In this document: positions 1 to 9,840 of the stretch, piece after piece
Layout: every line of letters starts with the position of its first letter
Position numbering within the stretch: position 1 is the first letter of the stretch
NCBI GenBank assembly: GCA_026390795.1
Contig: JAPLFG010000002.1
Coordinates: 124,001 to 188,000 of the forward strand
Direction: 5' to 3'
DNA: 64,000 nucleotides
DNA from: Ignavibacteriales bacterium
Lineage (GTDB): Bacteria > Bacteroidota > Ignavibacteria > Ignavibacteriales > Melioribacteraceae
Translations under genes and position numbers: made by a program
Notes under the pieces: model-generated
Database searches by the model: none
The model's input: only the letters and a program-made list of their open reading frames with translations
Told to the model about the DNA's origin: nothing

Positions 1-2
1 TT

Positions 3-1409
3 GTTTTAATAATATTCCAAATCATCTTAGCATTTGTTCAAAAATCCTCCTTAAATGATTTCCTAGTACAAACACAATCCTGGTATCAGAAATATTCTAC
101 CGAAAGATTAGCAATCGTGACTTCTACAAGTTTGGAATTATTATTTGAAAATTTATTTATAGATAAAACTGTTCGTGATTTTGATGAAAGAAAAATGATT
201 TATTCATTTAATGTAATTTTTAAACAACAACTGATGCAGAAAAGTGTAGAAGATATTTGTTTAATCCTTGTAAAAAACCACGAACTTTATGTTATTGACA
301 GCGGGCATAAATTATATTCTTATTTAACTAATACATTACCGGCATTTCCTATTGACAGTAAAGAACATAGAGAAGGTATCTCTCTATTCCTGTCACTTAA
401 AGGTAAAATAAAAAAATCTGAGACGATTTATAGCGAGCTCGAAAATCAGCAGACGTTTAATATATTGGTACCATTTGTACCCGATGGGGAATATTTGGGA
501 GTGATGTATATGAAAATTATTCCCGACTTTTCTTTTCTAACAAAAGAAGTCAGTGCAAACTTTAATAAAGTCGCAATGATCTATTCGTCTCTGATCTTAC
601 TTGGATTGATTGCAATCTTTTATATCTCTTCAAGAGCTGTTAAAGAACGGAATGAAGCTCAGAAAAAATTCTTTGATGAACACGAAGAAAATATAAAGAA
701 GCAGATTAGGTTAGAGAAGGAATCGTTATTTACAAAAAGAATTTATCATACTCATCACAAGGCTGAGAAAATTATAGGTTTTATAAAAGAAGATATTAGA
801 AATATTGGGAATAAAAATGTGGATGATATCCAAAAACGGGTTATTACTTATTCTAACTTTATCTCTAGAATTATTTATGATATGAAATGGTATGACCAGG
901 AAATCAATACTATTATAAATCCAATGTTTAACACCAATATAAATGGAGTAATCAAATTTATTGTTCAATATGTATTTTTAAGAATTACAAGTAAGAATGA
1001 AATGTTTGACTTTAAGTTGGATTTGGATGAGACTCTTCCGATTGTTAAAGTTAATGAATACATAGTGTGGGAAATACTTGAACCTCTAATCCAAAATAGT
1101 ATTGATCACGGCAGCAAACATTCAGTCACAATAAAGATTGCTACTAAATATGACCGGGAACAAAACATTTCTCATATATCAATTGAAGATGACGGAGTGG
1201 GTATTCAACCTGATTTGCTTGAAGTAGGTGACAACGGCATTAAAAGAATATTTTTAGAAAATCAGTCTACAAAAAAAATATATGGCGCAAATTCCGGTTA
1301 TGGATGTTACATAGCCTATCAAATGGCTGTTGAAAAATGCGGCTGGATCTTAGATGCGGAAAATTTATCGGGTGCAGGCTGCATATTTAATATCACAATA
1401 AAGAACTAA
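3..1409 (+). CDS. Sensor histidine kinase, 5'-truncated by window edge
   Basis: Membrane sensor kinase; it should autophosphorylate on His and pass the phosphate to the response regulator that starts 9 bases after its stop. The reading frame is open back to base 3 (hydrophobic residues LIIFQIILAFV, probably the end of the first membrane helix), so the real start lies outside the window; the GTG at 117 is internal. A sensor stretch of about 150 residues follows, then a second membrane helix at about 570-632, a linker, an H-box-like segment YHTHHKAEK (about 744-770), and an ATPase domain with N-box (LIQNSIDHG, about 1087), G1 box EDDGVGI (about 1186) and G2 glycines (NSGYGCY, about 1291). The dimerisation domain is divergent, so subfamily is not assigned. 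The ligand is unknown; the neighbouring glycosidases suggest a sugar-related cue, which is inference only. Confidence 0.88.
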   Translation, partial: VLIIFQIILAFVQKSSLNDFLVQTQSWYQKYSTERLAIVTSTSLELLFENLFIDKTVRDFDERKMIYSFNVIFKQQLMQKSVEDICLILVKNHELYVIDSGHKLYSYLTNTLPAFPIDSKEHREGISLFLSLKGKIKKSETIYSELENQQTFNILVPFVPDGEYLGVMYMKIIPDFSFLTKEVSANFNKVAMIYSSLILLGLIAIFYISSRAVKERNEAQKKFFDEHEENIKKQIRLEKESLFTKRIYHTHHKAEKIIGFIKEDIRNIGNKNVDDIQKRVITYSNFISRIIYDMKWYDQEINTIINPMFNTNINGVIKFIVQYVFLRITSKNEMFDFKLDLDETLPIVKVNEYIVWEILEPLIQNSIDHGSKHSVTIKIATKYDREQNISHISIEDDGVGIQPDLLEVGDNGIKRIFLENQSTKKIYGANSGYGCYIAYQMAVEKCGWILDAENLSGAGCIFNITIKN

Positions 1410-1418
1410 AGGATTTTA

Positions 1419-2873
1419 ATGACTAGAAGCGATCAAATAAATATTCTTCTTGTTGAAGATGAAGATTTTGATGTAAGAAGAGTAAAAAATACTGTCAATT
1501 ATTACGAAACCCGAATTAAAATAGTAGATGTTGTTTCAAATGGCAGGGCGGCAATCGAATTAATTCAGGCGAGTCCAGATAAATACGATGTTGTAATTCT
1601 GGATTATCAGATATCGGGAGGATTGCGCGGTGAAGAATTGATAGTAAAAATAAAAGACTACGATCCTTTTATTCAAATAATTGTAATCACTAAGATGACG
1701 ATCAATATTACAAATTACGATTTTGCAAATAGTCTCTTAAGATCTGGTGCGTTTTGGTATTGTACAAAATATCCCGGAAACATTGAGGAATATATATATC
1801 AACCTACGGATTTTATACTAAGCATTTTCAATGCTTTTGAGAAGAAAAAATTAGAAAAGCAAAAATTAAGATCGGATAAAAAATTAAAACAGAATATAGA
1901 ATCACTGCTTGAATCAAAAAAAATTATCGGCGAATCAAGACCGATGCAACAGCTCAAGGAAAATATTGAAAAATATGCCAAGAGCGATGCAAATATATTG
2001 ATAAGTGGTGCTTCCGGTACTGGAAAAGAGCTTGTTGCCTGGAATATTTATTTGAAGAGCAAAAGGAAATATGAAAATTTCGTCCCGATTAATTGCGGAA
2101 GTATACCGGGAGAATTAATCGAGAGCGAACTCTTTGGTTATGAGAAAGGTGCTTTCACAGGAGCGAGCGCACATAAGTTGGGACTTTTTGAAATAGCCAA
2201 TAATGGAACTCTTTTTCTCGATGAAGTATCGGAACTTCCTCATTCTGCTCAAGTGAAATTGCTAAGAGTCCTTCAAGAGGGTGAGATTGAAAAGATTGGA
2301 AGAACTGAAAAAATTTCAGTCAATGTTAGAATAATTACTGCAACAAACAAGAATTTAGCTAATGAAGTAAATTCAAATAGATTCAGAGAAGATTTGTATT
2401 ATAGATTAAATGTTATACCAATAGACATAGTACCACTCAAGCAGAGAGGTGATGATATTTTACTTCTCTTCGATCATTATCTAAAATATTTCAGCCAAGA
2501 CCTTGGTTTTGAGATTCCTGAAGTTGAAAATCAAGCTAAAGAAATTTTACTCAATTATAAGTGGCCGGGTAATGTACGTGAATTAAGAAATGTTGTTCAA
2601 AGATTGATATTAAACAGCAGCGGTAAAATAACTGCAGCTGATGTAAGCAATCCGATGATTTTGAGAAACCATATTATTATGAAAGAAGAAACCAATTTTG
2701 AAGAAATTCACCAAGGGCAAGTAATATCATTAAAAGAAATGGAAAGAATTTTCAGAATCAAATACATCAAGTATGTTAGAAGTATTTCCAGTTCGGATTC
2801 CTTTGCTGCTGAAAGACTTGGTTTGGCGCCATCTAATTTTTATAGGATGTGTAAAGAACTTGGATTGAAATAA
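1419..2873 (+). CDS. NtrC-family sigma54-dependent response regulator
   Basis: Cytoplasmic transcription activator of the NtrC/AtoC type. Residues 8-120 form a receiver domain with acidic pair E13/D14 and probable phospho-acceptor D62 (ILDYQ). Residues about 165-400 form an AAA+ domain with Walker A GASGTGKE (197-204), the sigma54-contact loop GAFTGA (about 244-249), Walker B TLFLDEVSEL, and an RFREDLYYRLNV segment. A Fis-type helix-turn-helix closes the protein (AAERLGLAPSNFYRMCKELG). At 484 residues it is full length for the family. It follows the kinase by 9 bases, so the two form a two-component operon. Family members activate only sigma54 promoters, usually from sites 70-150 bases upstream; candidate promoters in this window lie at 9785 and 17371. 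The receiver has an extended 'DYQISGG' loop, slightly unusual. Confidence 0.95.
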   Translation: MTRSDQINILLVEDEDFDVRRVKNTVNYYETRIKIVDVVSNGRAAIELIQASPDKYDVVILDYQISGGLRGEELIVKIKDYDPFIQIIVITKMTINITNYDFANSLLRSGAFWYCTKYPGNIEEYIYQPTDFILSIFNAFEKKKLEKQKLRSDKKLKQNIESLLESKKIIGESRPMQQLKENIEKYAKSDANILISGASGTGKELVAWNIYLKSKRKYENFVPINCGSIPGELIESELFGYEKGAFTGASAHKLGLFEIANNGTLFLDEVSELPHSAQVKLLRVLQEGEIEKIGRTEKISVNVRIITATNKNLANEVNSNRFREDLYYRLNVIPIDIVPLKQRGDDILLLFDHYLKYFSQDLGFEIPEVENQAKEILLNYKWPGNVRELRNVVQRLILNSSGKITAADVSNPMILRNHIIMKEETNFEEIHQGQVISLKEMERIFRIKYIKYVRSISSSDSFAAERLGLAPSNFYRMCKELGLK

Positions 2874-3192
2874 TCCGGTAACTCAATTCTGAAAGATGCT
2901 GAAGTTTGACTTCAGAATATTCGAATTGATTGGCATGCTTCAAAAACGATTATTTTTTTTGAGATCATTAACGATGGAAAAAACATTGTATATCTCAATT
3001 TATCCATTTGTACCTGCAGGCGATAATACCATGTACATTATCTTGCGACAAACCAAAACCTATCGACTTTTAAGTATAACTTTATTTCTAAACCTAATCT
3101 TAGATCCAGCGCTCATGATAATAGAAAAGAAAATTATTAGGCAAACTGAAATAGAATTACTTTTTCTTATGAAATAAATTTATGAGGACAAA
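2874..3192. other. Intergenic region, possible MATE-like remnant
   Basis: No convincing intact gene. An open frame at 2896-3177 (+) encodes 93 residues with a poor start. Its middle, around TKT and LFLNLILDP, resembles the TKTP...LNIILDP segment of MATE efflux proteins, so it may be a decayed fragment; this is a weak, by-eye similarity. The region must also carry the promoter of the GH94 gene; no clear -33/-7 or -24/-12 pair was seen. The Shine-Dalgarno of the GH94 gene (GAGGA) is at about 3183. Confidence 0.3.
2899..2915. repeat. Perfect inverted repeat after the response regulator
   Basis: CTGAAGT-TTG-ACTTCAG, 7-base arms and a 3-base centre, 26 bases after the regulator stop. A second copy of the left half (ATTCTGAA at 2886) can pair with TTCAGAAT (2911-2918), so two mutually exclusive hairpins are possible. 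It has no U-tract, so it is either a weak terminator or a regulator binding site. Confidence 0.45.
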
Positions 3193-5631
3193 ATGAAATA
3201 CGGTTATTTTGATGACAAAAGCAAAGAATATGTCATAACAAATGTTAGAACACCTTACCCATGGATCAACTATTTGGGAAGCGATAGTTTCTTTTCTTTG
3301 ATCTCAAATACTGCCGGAGGTTATTCTTTTTATAAAGATGCATTGCTGCGTAGAATCACTAGATACCGTTACAATAATGTTCCAATTGATGATGGCGGGA
3401 AATATTTTTATATCAACGATGGCGGTGAAGTTTGGTCACCTGGATGGAAACCTGTAAAAGCGGAGCTTCAAGATTATTCATGCCGGCATGGAATGGGCTA
3501 TACGATTATCAAAGGGAGTAGGAAATCCGTTGAAGCGGAAGTACAATTTTTTGTTCCTGTAAAAACAAATTGTGAAGTACAAAAAGTTAAACTCACCAAT
3601 AAAGGTCGTAACAAAAAATCATTGAAGTTGTTTTCATTTGTAGAATTTTGCCTTTGGAATGCACTGGACGACCAGACAAACTTCCAAAGAAATTTTTCTA
3701 CTGGAGAAGTTGAGATAAAAGATTCTGTTATTTATCACAAAACGGAATACAAAGAAAGAAGAAATCATTTCGCATTCTATTCCGTCAACCAGAAAATAAA
3801 CGGCTTTGATACAGACCGCGAATCATTTCTCGGTTTATATAACGGATTCGATCGGCCCGATGCGGTGTTTGAAGGTAAAGCCCGCAAATCCGTTGCACAT
3901 GGTTGGTCGCCAATTGCATCTCATTTTCTAAAAGTTAATTTGAAACCGGGTGAATCGAAAGAATTTATTTTTCTTCTCGGCTATATAGAGAATGATGATG
4001 ATAAAAAATGGGAATCGAAAGGAGTAATCAATAAAGAAAAAGCTCTTTCGATGATTGAGAAGTTTTCAACTCCTCAGAAAGTTGAAGAGTCATTTAATGA
4101 ATTAAAGAATTATTGGGAAACTCTTCTTTCCATTTTTAATGTTAAGAGTCATCATAAAAAACTCGACCACATCGTTAATATTTGGAATCAATATCAGTGC
4201 ATGGTTACCTTCAATATGTCACGCAGCGCTTCATATTTTGAATCTGGCATCGGACGCGGAATGGGTTTTAGAGATTCCAACCAGGACCTAATTGGATTCG
4301 TTCATCAAATTCCGGAAAAGGCAAGGGAAAGAATTCTTGATATTGCCGCAACACAATTTGAAGATGGCGGAGCTTATCATCAATATCAGCCGCTCACTAA
4401 AAAAGGAAATCATGCTGTCGGAGGAAATTTCAATGACGATCCGATGTGGCTAATCCTCTCAACGACGTCTTATATAAAAGAAACCGGAGACTTTTCAATT
4501 CTTAAAGAGCAAGTTCCGTTTGACAGCGATCCTTCGAAAGCAAAATCATTGTTTGAACATTTGAAAAGATCATTCTACCATGTTGTGAATAATCTAGGAC
4601 CGCATAAACTTCCGCTTATCGGCAGAGCGGATTGGAACGACTGCCTAAACCTCAACTGCTTTTCGACTAATCCCGATGAATCCTTCCAGACGACTGAAAA
4701 TAAAACCGGCGGCGTTGCAGAATCAATAATGATTGCTGGTTTATTCGTAGCATACGGACAAGAGTTTGTGAATCTCTGCAAACAGTTAAATAAGAATGAT
4801 GAAGCTGTTGAGTATCAAAAACATGTTGATGCAATGGTAGAGGCTGTTAAAGCTCACGGCTGGGATGGTGAATGGTTCTTGCGCGCTTACGATTATTATG
4901 GCAAGAAGATCGGAAGCAAAGAAAACGAGGAAGGAAAAATATTTATCGAGTCGCAAGGTTATTGTATAATGGCAGGTATTGGTCTTGAGGACGGGAAAGC
5001 TAAGCAAACATTAGAATCAGTAAAAAAGTATCTTGATTGTAAATACGGAATTGTATTGAACAATCCTGCATTCACTTATTATCACATAAACATGGGAGAG
5101 ATTTCTACATATCCTGCCGGATATAAAGAGAATGCCGGAATTTTCTGTCATAATAATCCATGGATCATAATAGCGGAAACAATGGTGGACAACGGCGATA
5201 GAGCTTTCGAATACTATAAAAAGATTTGTCCTTCTTATCTTGAAGAGATAAGCGATTTACATAAAACCGAACCTTACGTTTATGCACAGATGATCGCAGG
5301 CAAAGATGCATTCAAACCGGGTGAAGCAAAGAACTCATGGCTCAGCGGAACTGCATCATGGACTTTCTATACAATTTCTCAATACATTCTCGGAATTCAA
5401 CCGCAATACAACGGTTTAAAGGTTGATCCATGCATCCCGAAAGATTGGAGTGGTTTTGAGATCAACAGAAAATTCCGCGGTGCTAATTTCAAAATTAAGA
5501 TTTCCAATCCCCAGAGTATATCTAAAGGAATTAAAAAATTAGTTGTTAACGGTGAAGAGATATTTGGAAATGTAATTCCTTTAGCAACTGCCGGTACGGA
5601 AAATATAGTTGAAGTAATTATGGGATCGTAA
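3193..5631 (+). CDS. GH94 cellobiose phosphorylase
   Basis: Cytosolic enzyme expected to split cellobiose with phosphate into glucose 1-phosphate and glucose. It has no signal peptide, and its 812 residues match the family length. The N-terminal beta-sandwich starts [14 protein letters not shown]; the (alpha/alpha)6 catalytic domain carries the GH94 signature [11 protein letters not shown] at about 477-487 with the catalytic Asp in WND, plus FRDSNQD and [15 protein letters not shown] motifs of the phosphate and sugar pocket. The start is ATG with GAGGA 8 bases before it. Cellobiose specificity is favoured over chitobiose or cellodextrin by overall resemblance, but specificity within GH94 is not certain from sequence alone. 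It fits with the secreted GH9/GH5 enzymes that would release cellobiose, and gives energy-saving use of the imported disaccharide. Confidence 0.9.
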   Translation: MKYGYFDDKSKEYVITNVRTPYPWINYLGSDSFFSLISNTAGGYSFYKDALLRRITRYRYNNVPIDDGGKYFYINDGGEVWSPGWKPVKAELQDYSCRHGMGYTIIKGSRKSVEAEVQFFVPVKTNCEVQKVKLTNKGRNKKSLKLFSFVEFCLWNALDDQTNFQRNFSTGEVEIKDSVIYHKTEYKERRNHFAFYSVNQKINGFDTDRESFLGLYNGFDRPDAVFEGKARKSVAHGWSPIASHFLKVNLKPGESKEFIFLLGYIENDDDKKWESKGVINKEKALSMIEKFSTPQKVEESFNELKNYWETLLSIFNVKSHHKKLDHIVNIWNQYQCMVTFNMSRSASYFESGIGRGMGFRDSNQDLIGFVHQIPEKARERILDIAATQFEDGGAYHQYQPLTKKGNHAVGGNFNDDPMWLILSTTSYIKETGDFSILKEQVPFDSDPSKAKSLFEHLKRSFYHVVNNLGPHKLPLIGRADWNDCLNLNCFSTNPDESFQTTENKTGGVAESIMIAGLFVAYGQEFVNLCKQLNKNDEAVEYQKHVDAMVEAVKAHGWDGEWFLRAYDYYGKKIGSKENEEGKIFIESQGYCIMAGIGLEDGKAKQTLESVKKYLDCKYGIVLNNPAFTYYHINMGEISTYPAGYKENAGIFCHNNPWIIIAETMVDNGDRAFEYYKKICPSYLEEISDLHKTEPYVYAQMIAGKDAFKPGEAKNSWLSGTASWTFYTISQYILGIQPQYNGLKVDPCIPKDWSGFEINRKFRGANFKIKISNPQSISKGIKKLVVNGEEIFGNVIPLATAGTENIVEVIMGS

Positions 5632-5722
5632 TATTTAGTCAACAAAATAGTATAGATATATTTCCTTAATAAGAATTATTAAAAACACCTTTGCAAGCAT
5701 AATTTACTTCTGTGGAGCAATA

Positions 5723-6007
5723 ATGAAAATTATTTGTGATTCTCTAATTCTCGCATCCATCATCACAGCACAACAAAAAACTATTGAACAAAAAGTTGAT
5801 TCGGTTCTTGCTTTGATGACTCTTGACGAGAAAGTCGGTCAATTAAACCAACTTTCAAGTGGAGTAGGTTTAGGAACGGTTATCCAACAAGATAAATTTG
5901 AGCTGCAGAAAAAATTAGTCAGAGAGGGAAAAGTTTTTCTAATCCCGTTCGCTTCAGAAAATAAAAGTTTGTGCAATAAATTTATTTATAACTATCATTT
6001 TGTATGA
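5723..6007 (+). pseudogene. Remnant of GH3 beta-glucosidase (N-terminus only)
   Basis: Codes for 94 residues, of which about the first 80 match the N-terminus of exported GH3 beta-glucosidases: a short signal-like start, then KVDSVLALMTLDEKVGQLNQ, which is the conserved first helix of the family, and LVREGKV, which normally leads into the catalytic barrel. After this the similarity stops in frame with unrelated residues and a stop codon. Intact GH3 enzymes have 750 or so residues, so the catalytic barrel, nucleophile and C-terminal domains are gone. The next gene starts 57 bases later. Judged a deletion remnant, not a functional small protein. Confidence 0.85.
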
Positions 6008-6063
6008 AAGTATAATTATCTCCACTGCAAACCGATATAAATTAAATAACAGCGAGGAAATAT

Positions 6064-8085
6064 ATGCTTAATAAAAAAAGAAATTTTTTGATCGTCTTTT
6101 TGCTTTGCAGCATCTCGTTAAACGCATCAAATATTTATTTGAATAAAGCAGGTTACCTGCTCAACTCAACAAAGATTGTTTACTTCAGAACGTTTACGGA
6201 TAGTTTTTTTGTTAAAGACGCAGCAAATAAATTAATATTGAAGGACAAAGTAGAAATTAGCAGAATGAACGATCCTTCAACGGGGATGACTATATATAAA
6301 GGGAATTTCTCTGCCGTTAATCAAGCAGGATATTATTATGTAACGGATAAATCAGGAAATAGATCATCGATGTTTTTTATCGCGGACACGGTTTATAATT
6401 CTGTCTACAAAAAATCTTTAAAAGGATTTTACTATCAAAGATGCGGTTCTCCACTATTAAGTCAACATGCAGGTGTTTATCAACATACATCATGTCATTC
6501 CGTACGACTTCCTTTTTATTCAGGTGATGGAGAATTTCATATTAGTGCGGATACTACCGGTCACTCAAACGTAACGGGCGGATGGCATGATGCAGGTGAT
6601 TATGGCAAGTACGTTGTAAATGCTGGGATTACAGTAGGAACTCTTTTAATGGCTTATGAAATGTTTCCTGAGAGATTTTTTTATGATGATCTAAATATTC
6701 CTGAATCAGGAAATACAACTCCAGACATTTTAGATGAATGCCGCTATGAATTGAATTGGCTTTTTAAGATGCAAAGACCAAACGGTGCGGTCTTCACAAA
6801 GGTAACGCATGAAACCTTTGAAGGTTTTATAATGCCGCAATTCGATAATACAACAAGATACATTTATCAGATTGCGAGTACTGCTACTGCAGATTTTGCG
6901 GCTATGATGGCAAGAGCATACAGAGTATTCAAAAAATATGATCAGCCCTATTCAGAAAAATGTTTAGCGGCTGCAAAAAAAGCATGGGATTATCTTGAAT
7001 CTCATCCCTCAATTTTTCCAGCAGGTGGATTTAGAAATCCTGCAGGAACAATTACAGGTGAATATGGCGATGCAAATGATACAGATGAAAGGTTATGGGC
7101 ATCTGCAGAATTATTTATTTCTGCTGGAGAATCTAAATATCATTCATTCTATTTAAGCAATTATAAGAGGAATGGATTGTTTACTGGAAGTATGGCGTGG
7201 CCATCAATGGCGCCTATGGCGCAGCTTACATATGTGTTTGGATCTTCAACTCAGAAAGATCAAACTGTATTAGCGGAACATAAAGTAGCGTTACAAAATT
7301 ATTGCAATACTTTAGTAACAAGAAGTAAGAATGACGGCTTCAATGTTACTCTCCAATCAAGTGAATATTATTGGGGGAGTAACTCAGATGTACTGAACAG
7401 AGCAATTCTTTTAATTGCTGGTTACGAGCTTTACAAATCTGCAGATTATTATGATGCTGCGCTAAGTCAATTCAATTACATTCTCGGTGCTAATGCGAAT
7501 GATATTTCTTACATCACCGGCATCGGGGAGAAAAGAGTGATGCATCCTCATCATCGACCATCAGGATCAGATGGCATTGTGGAACCCGTACCAGGTTTAA
7601 TGGCTGGCGGTCCGGATAAAGGGCGGGATGATGATTCTCTTAGAGCATATACAACAAGTTTAACGCCATCAGCATTGTGTTATATAGATAATGAAGGAAG
7701 TTATTCTTCCAACGAAATTTGTATTAACTGGAACGCACCACTGGTTTTTGTTGCCGGTTACTTTAACAATGGCTCTTTAATTGTTGATGTAAAAAAAGAT
7801 TTTGAAAAAATTCCAACCGAACTTCATCTGGATCAAAATTATCCAAATCCATTTAATCCGGAAACTGTAATCGGTTATCGGCTTTCAACAGGCAGTCATG
7901 TATCATTAAAAGTATTAGATGTTTTAGGAAGAGAAGTAGCAACTTTAGTTGATGAATATCAAATACCTGGATTTTATAATTCTACATTCGATACTCTGCA
8001 CTTTACATTATCCTCCGGTGTTTATTTATACACGCTTAGAGTCGGAGAAAATATTCAGACCAAAAAGATGATTCTGATAAAATAG
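6064..8085 (+). CDS. GH9 endoglucanase with T9SS sorting tail
   Basis: Secreted cellulase-family enzyme that should cut beta-1,4-glucan. Order of parts: signal peptide (1-22), CelD_N-type immunoglobulin-like domain (about 23-105), GH9 (alpha/alpha)6 catalytic domain (about 110-575) with the metal/catalytic motif WHDAGDY at 174-180, and at its end NEICINWNAPLVF, whose Glu is the expected proton donor. The last 80 residues are a type A T9SS C-terminal domain (NYPNPFNPE, LDVLGREVATLVDE, SGVYLYTLR, KKMILIK), so the protein should leave the cell through the SprA translocon encoded at the other end of the window. The start has GAGGA 8 bases upstream. GH9 endo- versus exo-action cannot be told from sequence. 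Confidence 0.93.
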   Translation: MLNKKRNFLIVFLLCSISLNASNIYLNKAGYLLNSTKIVYFRTFTDSFFVKDAANKLILKDKVEISRMNDPSTGMTIYKGNFSAVNQAGYYYVTDKSGNRSSMFFIADTVYNSVYKKSLKGFYYQRCGSPLLSQHAGVYQHTSCHSVRLPFYSGDGEFHISADTTGHSNVTGGWHDAGDYGKYVVNAGITVGTLLMAYEMFPERFFYDDLNIPESGNTTPDILDECRYELNWLFKMQRPNGAVFTKVTHETFEGFIMPQFDNTTRYIYQIASTATADFAAMMARAYRVFKKYDQPYSEKCLAAAKKAWDYLESHPSIFPAGGFRNPAGTITGEYGDANDTDERLWASAELFISAGESKYHSFYLSNYKRNGLFTGSMAWPSMAPMAQLTYVFGSSTQKDQTVLAEHKVALQNYCNTLVTRSKNDGFNVTLQSSEYYWGSNSDVLNRAILLIAGYELYKSADYYDAALSQFNYILGANANDISYITGIGEKRVMHPHHRPSGSDGIVEPVPGLMAGGPDKGRDDDSLRAYTTSLTPSALCYIDNEGSYSSNEICINWNAPLVFVAGYFNNGSLIVDVKKDFEKIPTELHLDQNYPNPFNPETVIGYRLSTGSHVSLKVLDVLGREVATLVDEYQIPGFYNSTFDTLHFTLSSGVYLYTLRVGENIQTKKMILIK

Positions 8086-8251
8086 TCCCGAAAAAAGTAA
8101 AATATTTGTAAATGATATTCCCCTAAAAATTTTGCTAACTATCTTCAAATAACGGTGGGAAGATGAAATTAAAATTCATGATTTTTTGATCTTAAAAATA
8201 TCTGGGCAAAGATTGATAAAAATAGTTTTGTATTAAAAGAGAATTAATTCT

Positions 8252-9496
8252 ATGAATTACTCAAAATTTTTTAATGCAGGTATTGCTCTTAAATCGTTCT
8301 CATCAGTTGTCGTAATTATATTTTTTCTCATGATTATTTCTCCGCAAAAAGTCTCCGCAGGAGATAGCAAACTTGACAGCCTTGTTAACCGCGCGATCAA
8401 AGTTTCTCTAATTCATCTGGAAAACAGTGTTAAAGAAGTTAATGATACAGAACTATTCCCAACGTATGGTACAAAACAATTAAGATGGATACTTAAACCG
8501 TCTGATGAATGGACAAGCGGTTTTTATCCCGGCTGTCTGTGGTACGCTTATGAATTAAGTAAAGATCCAAAATTCAAAAAGTGGGCGCTGCAATGGACAT
8601 CATCAATCGAGAAGGAGAAAAATAATACCGAGACGCACGATCTTGGATTTAGATTTATGTGTTCCTTTGGTAACGGATTACGTTTGGGAGATAGTAGATA
8701 TAATGATAAATATAAAAATATTCTTTTAACGGCGGCTAATACTTTATCCCAACGATACAGCCCTGTTGTCGGATGCTTCAGCTCCAATTGGGATTTGCAC
8801 AAGACTGAAAATTCTTTCCCGGTAATAGTGGACATAATGATGAATCTTGATCTTCTATTCTGGGCTTCAGAAAACGGCGGTTCAAAAGATTTTGTTGAGT
8901 ACGCACGCAGTCATGCATTAAAAACTTGTCGCGATTTTATACGTGCTGATGGAAGTACATATCATATTGTCCGTTACGATAAATATTCTGGTAAAATTAT
9001 CAATAAGGGAACATTACAAGGTGCGGGAGATGAGACTACATGGTCGCGCGGGCATGCATGGGCAACATACGGAATGGTAGTAATGTACCGTTATACTAAA
9101 GAAAAACAATTCTTGGATACAGCAATTCGTCTCGCGAATTATTTTGTTAATAATCTGCCACACGATCATGTTTCCGCCTGGGACTTCCAATCCAACATTA
9201 ATTACCGTGATGTTTCTGCAACATGCATTGTTGCTTCTGCTCTTTTCGAAATGATTAAATACATTGAGGATGATAGTTTGAAGAATCATTTTCAGTCTGT
9301 AGCCGAATCGATGCTGATGGCTCTTTGCCAGTCTCCTTATTTTATTAATGATCTTAGCACAAATTGTTTGTTGGATCATTCAGTGCAGTTTCTTCCCATT
9401 AACAGTAATATTGATGTACCGTCAATCTTCGCCGATTACTATTTCTTAGAAGCACTTGTTCGATACAAAGCTATACATAAGCTGAATGATAAATAA
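8252..9496 (+). CDS. GH88 unsaturated glucuronyl hydrolase
   Basis: Exported (alpha/alpha)6-barrel enzyme of the GH88 type, which hydrates the 4,5-double bond of unsaturated uronic acids left by polysaccharide lyases. A long signal peptide or anchor occupies about residues 1-36. Family landmarks are DEWTSGFYPGCLWY, HDLGFRF (general acid/base Asp region), NSFPVIVDIMMNLDLL (second Asp), WSRGHAWATYG, and SAWDFQ. The 414 residues fit the family. No polysaccharide lyase is seen in the window, so its substrate must come from elsewhere; in the plant-wall context a glucuronoxylan/pectin-like unsaturated product is more likely than glycosaminoglycan, but this is inference. It is transcribed alone, with 166 bases before and 344 after. 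Confidence 0.85.
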   Translation: MNYSKFFNAGIALKSFSSVVVIIFFLMIISPQKVSAGDSKLDSLVNRAIKVSLIHLENSVKEVNDTELFPTYGTKQLRWILKPSDEWTSGFYPGCLWYAYELSKDPKFKKWALQWTSSIEKEKNNTETHDLGFRFMCSFGNGLRLGDSRYNDKYKNILLTAANTLSQRYSPVVGCFSSNWDLHKTENSFPVIVDIMMNLDLLFWASENGGSKDFVEYARSHALKTCRDFIRADGSTYHIVRYDKYSGKIINKGTLQGAGDETTWSRGHAWATYGMVVMYRYTKEKQFLDTAIRLANYFVNNLPHDHVSAWDFQSNINYRDVSATCIVASALFEMIKYIEDDSLKNHFQSVAESMLMALCQSPYFINDLSTNCLLDHSVQFLPINSNIDVPSIFADYYFLEALVRYKAIHKLNDK

Positions 9497-9840
9497 AATT
9501 TTCTTTTTCTTGTTCGGTGAATTGTAGGAGGATAAAGTATTAAAAAAATTTATTCCGTTTACACATTAGCATGAATCCAAATTATATATCGTTTTATCGT
9601 ACAACTACTCCCACATTCAGAAAAATTTTTTTGGAAGATAAATGAAAGTACCGCGGATTATTCCAAGATGTTCAATTATTATAATGATAAAATTTTATTA
9701 GAATTATAAATCCAGATCAATGTTTTTATTACACTATCCGCATATATTAACTTGTTATTGAATGAACCAATGTCTCTTTTCAAATGGCACTATTTATGAG
9801 TGATTAGTAGGTTAATTAAAAAAAACAATTCTAATTCTTT
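9497..9840. other. AT-rich intergenic region with promoter and possible remnants
   Basis: At 9526-9570 there is a strong AGGAGG followed by a short frame reading KKFIPFTH then stop, without a normal start codon; at 9571-9645 an ATG opens 24 codons with no recognisable product. These look like scraps of a lost gene rather than genes. A 12-base palindrome ATAAAATTTTAT sits at 9687-9698, and a sigma54-like element at 9785. Confidence 0.4.
9785..9799 (+). promoter_or_regulatory. Sigma54-like -24/-12 element upstream of GH5 gene
   Basis: TGGCAC-TATTTA-TGA. The -24 half is a perfect TGGCAC; the -12 G is at the right distance (12 bases between the first G of each half), but the next base is A rather than C. 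It lies 41 bases before the ATG at 9841. A nearly identical element is at 17371 in front of the symporter gene. Candidate target of the regulator at 1419-2873. Confidence 0.4.

Noticed and set aside
8223-8230. TAGTTTTG as Bacteroidota -7 element before GH88
   Set aside because: Fits TAnnTTTG, but no TTG at the required 19-21 base spacing was seen upstream.
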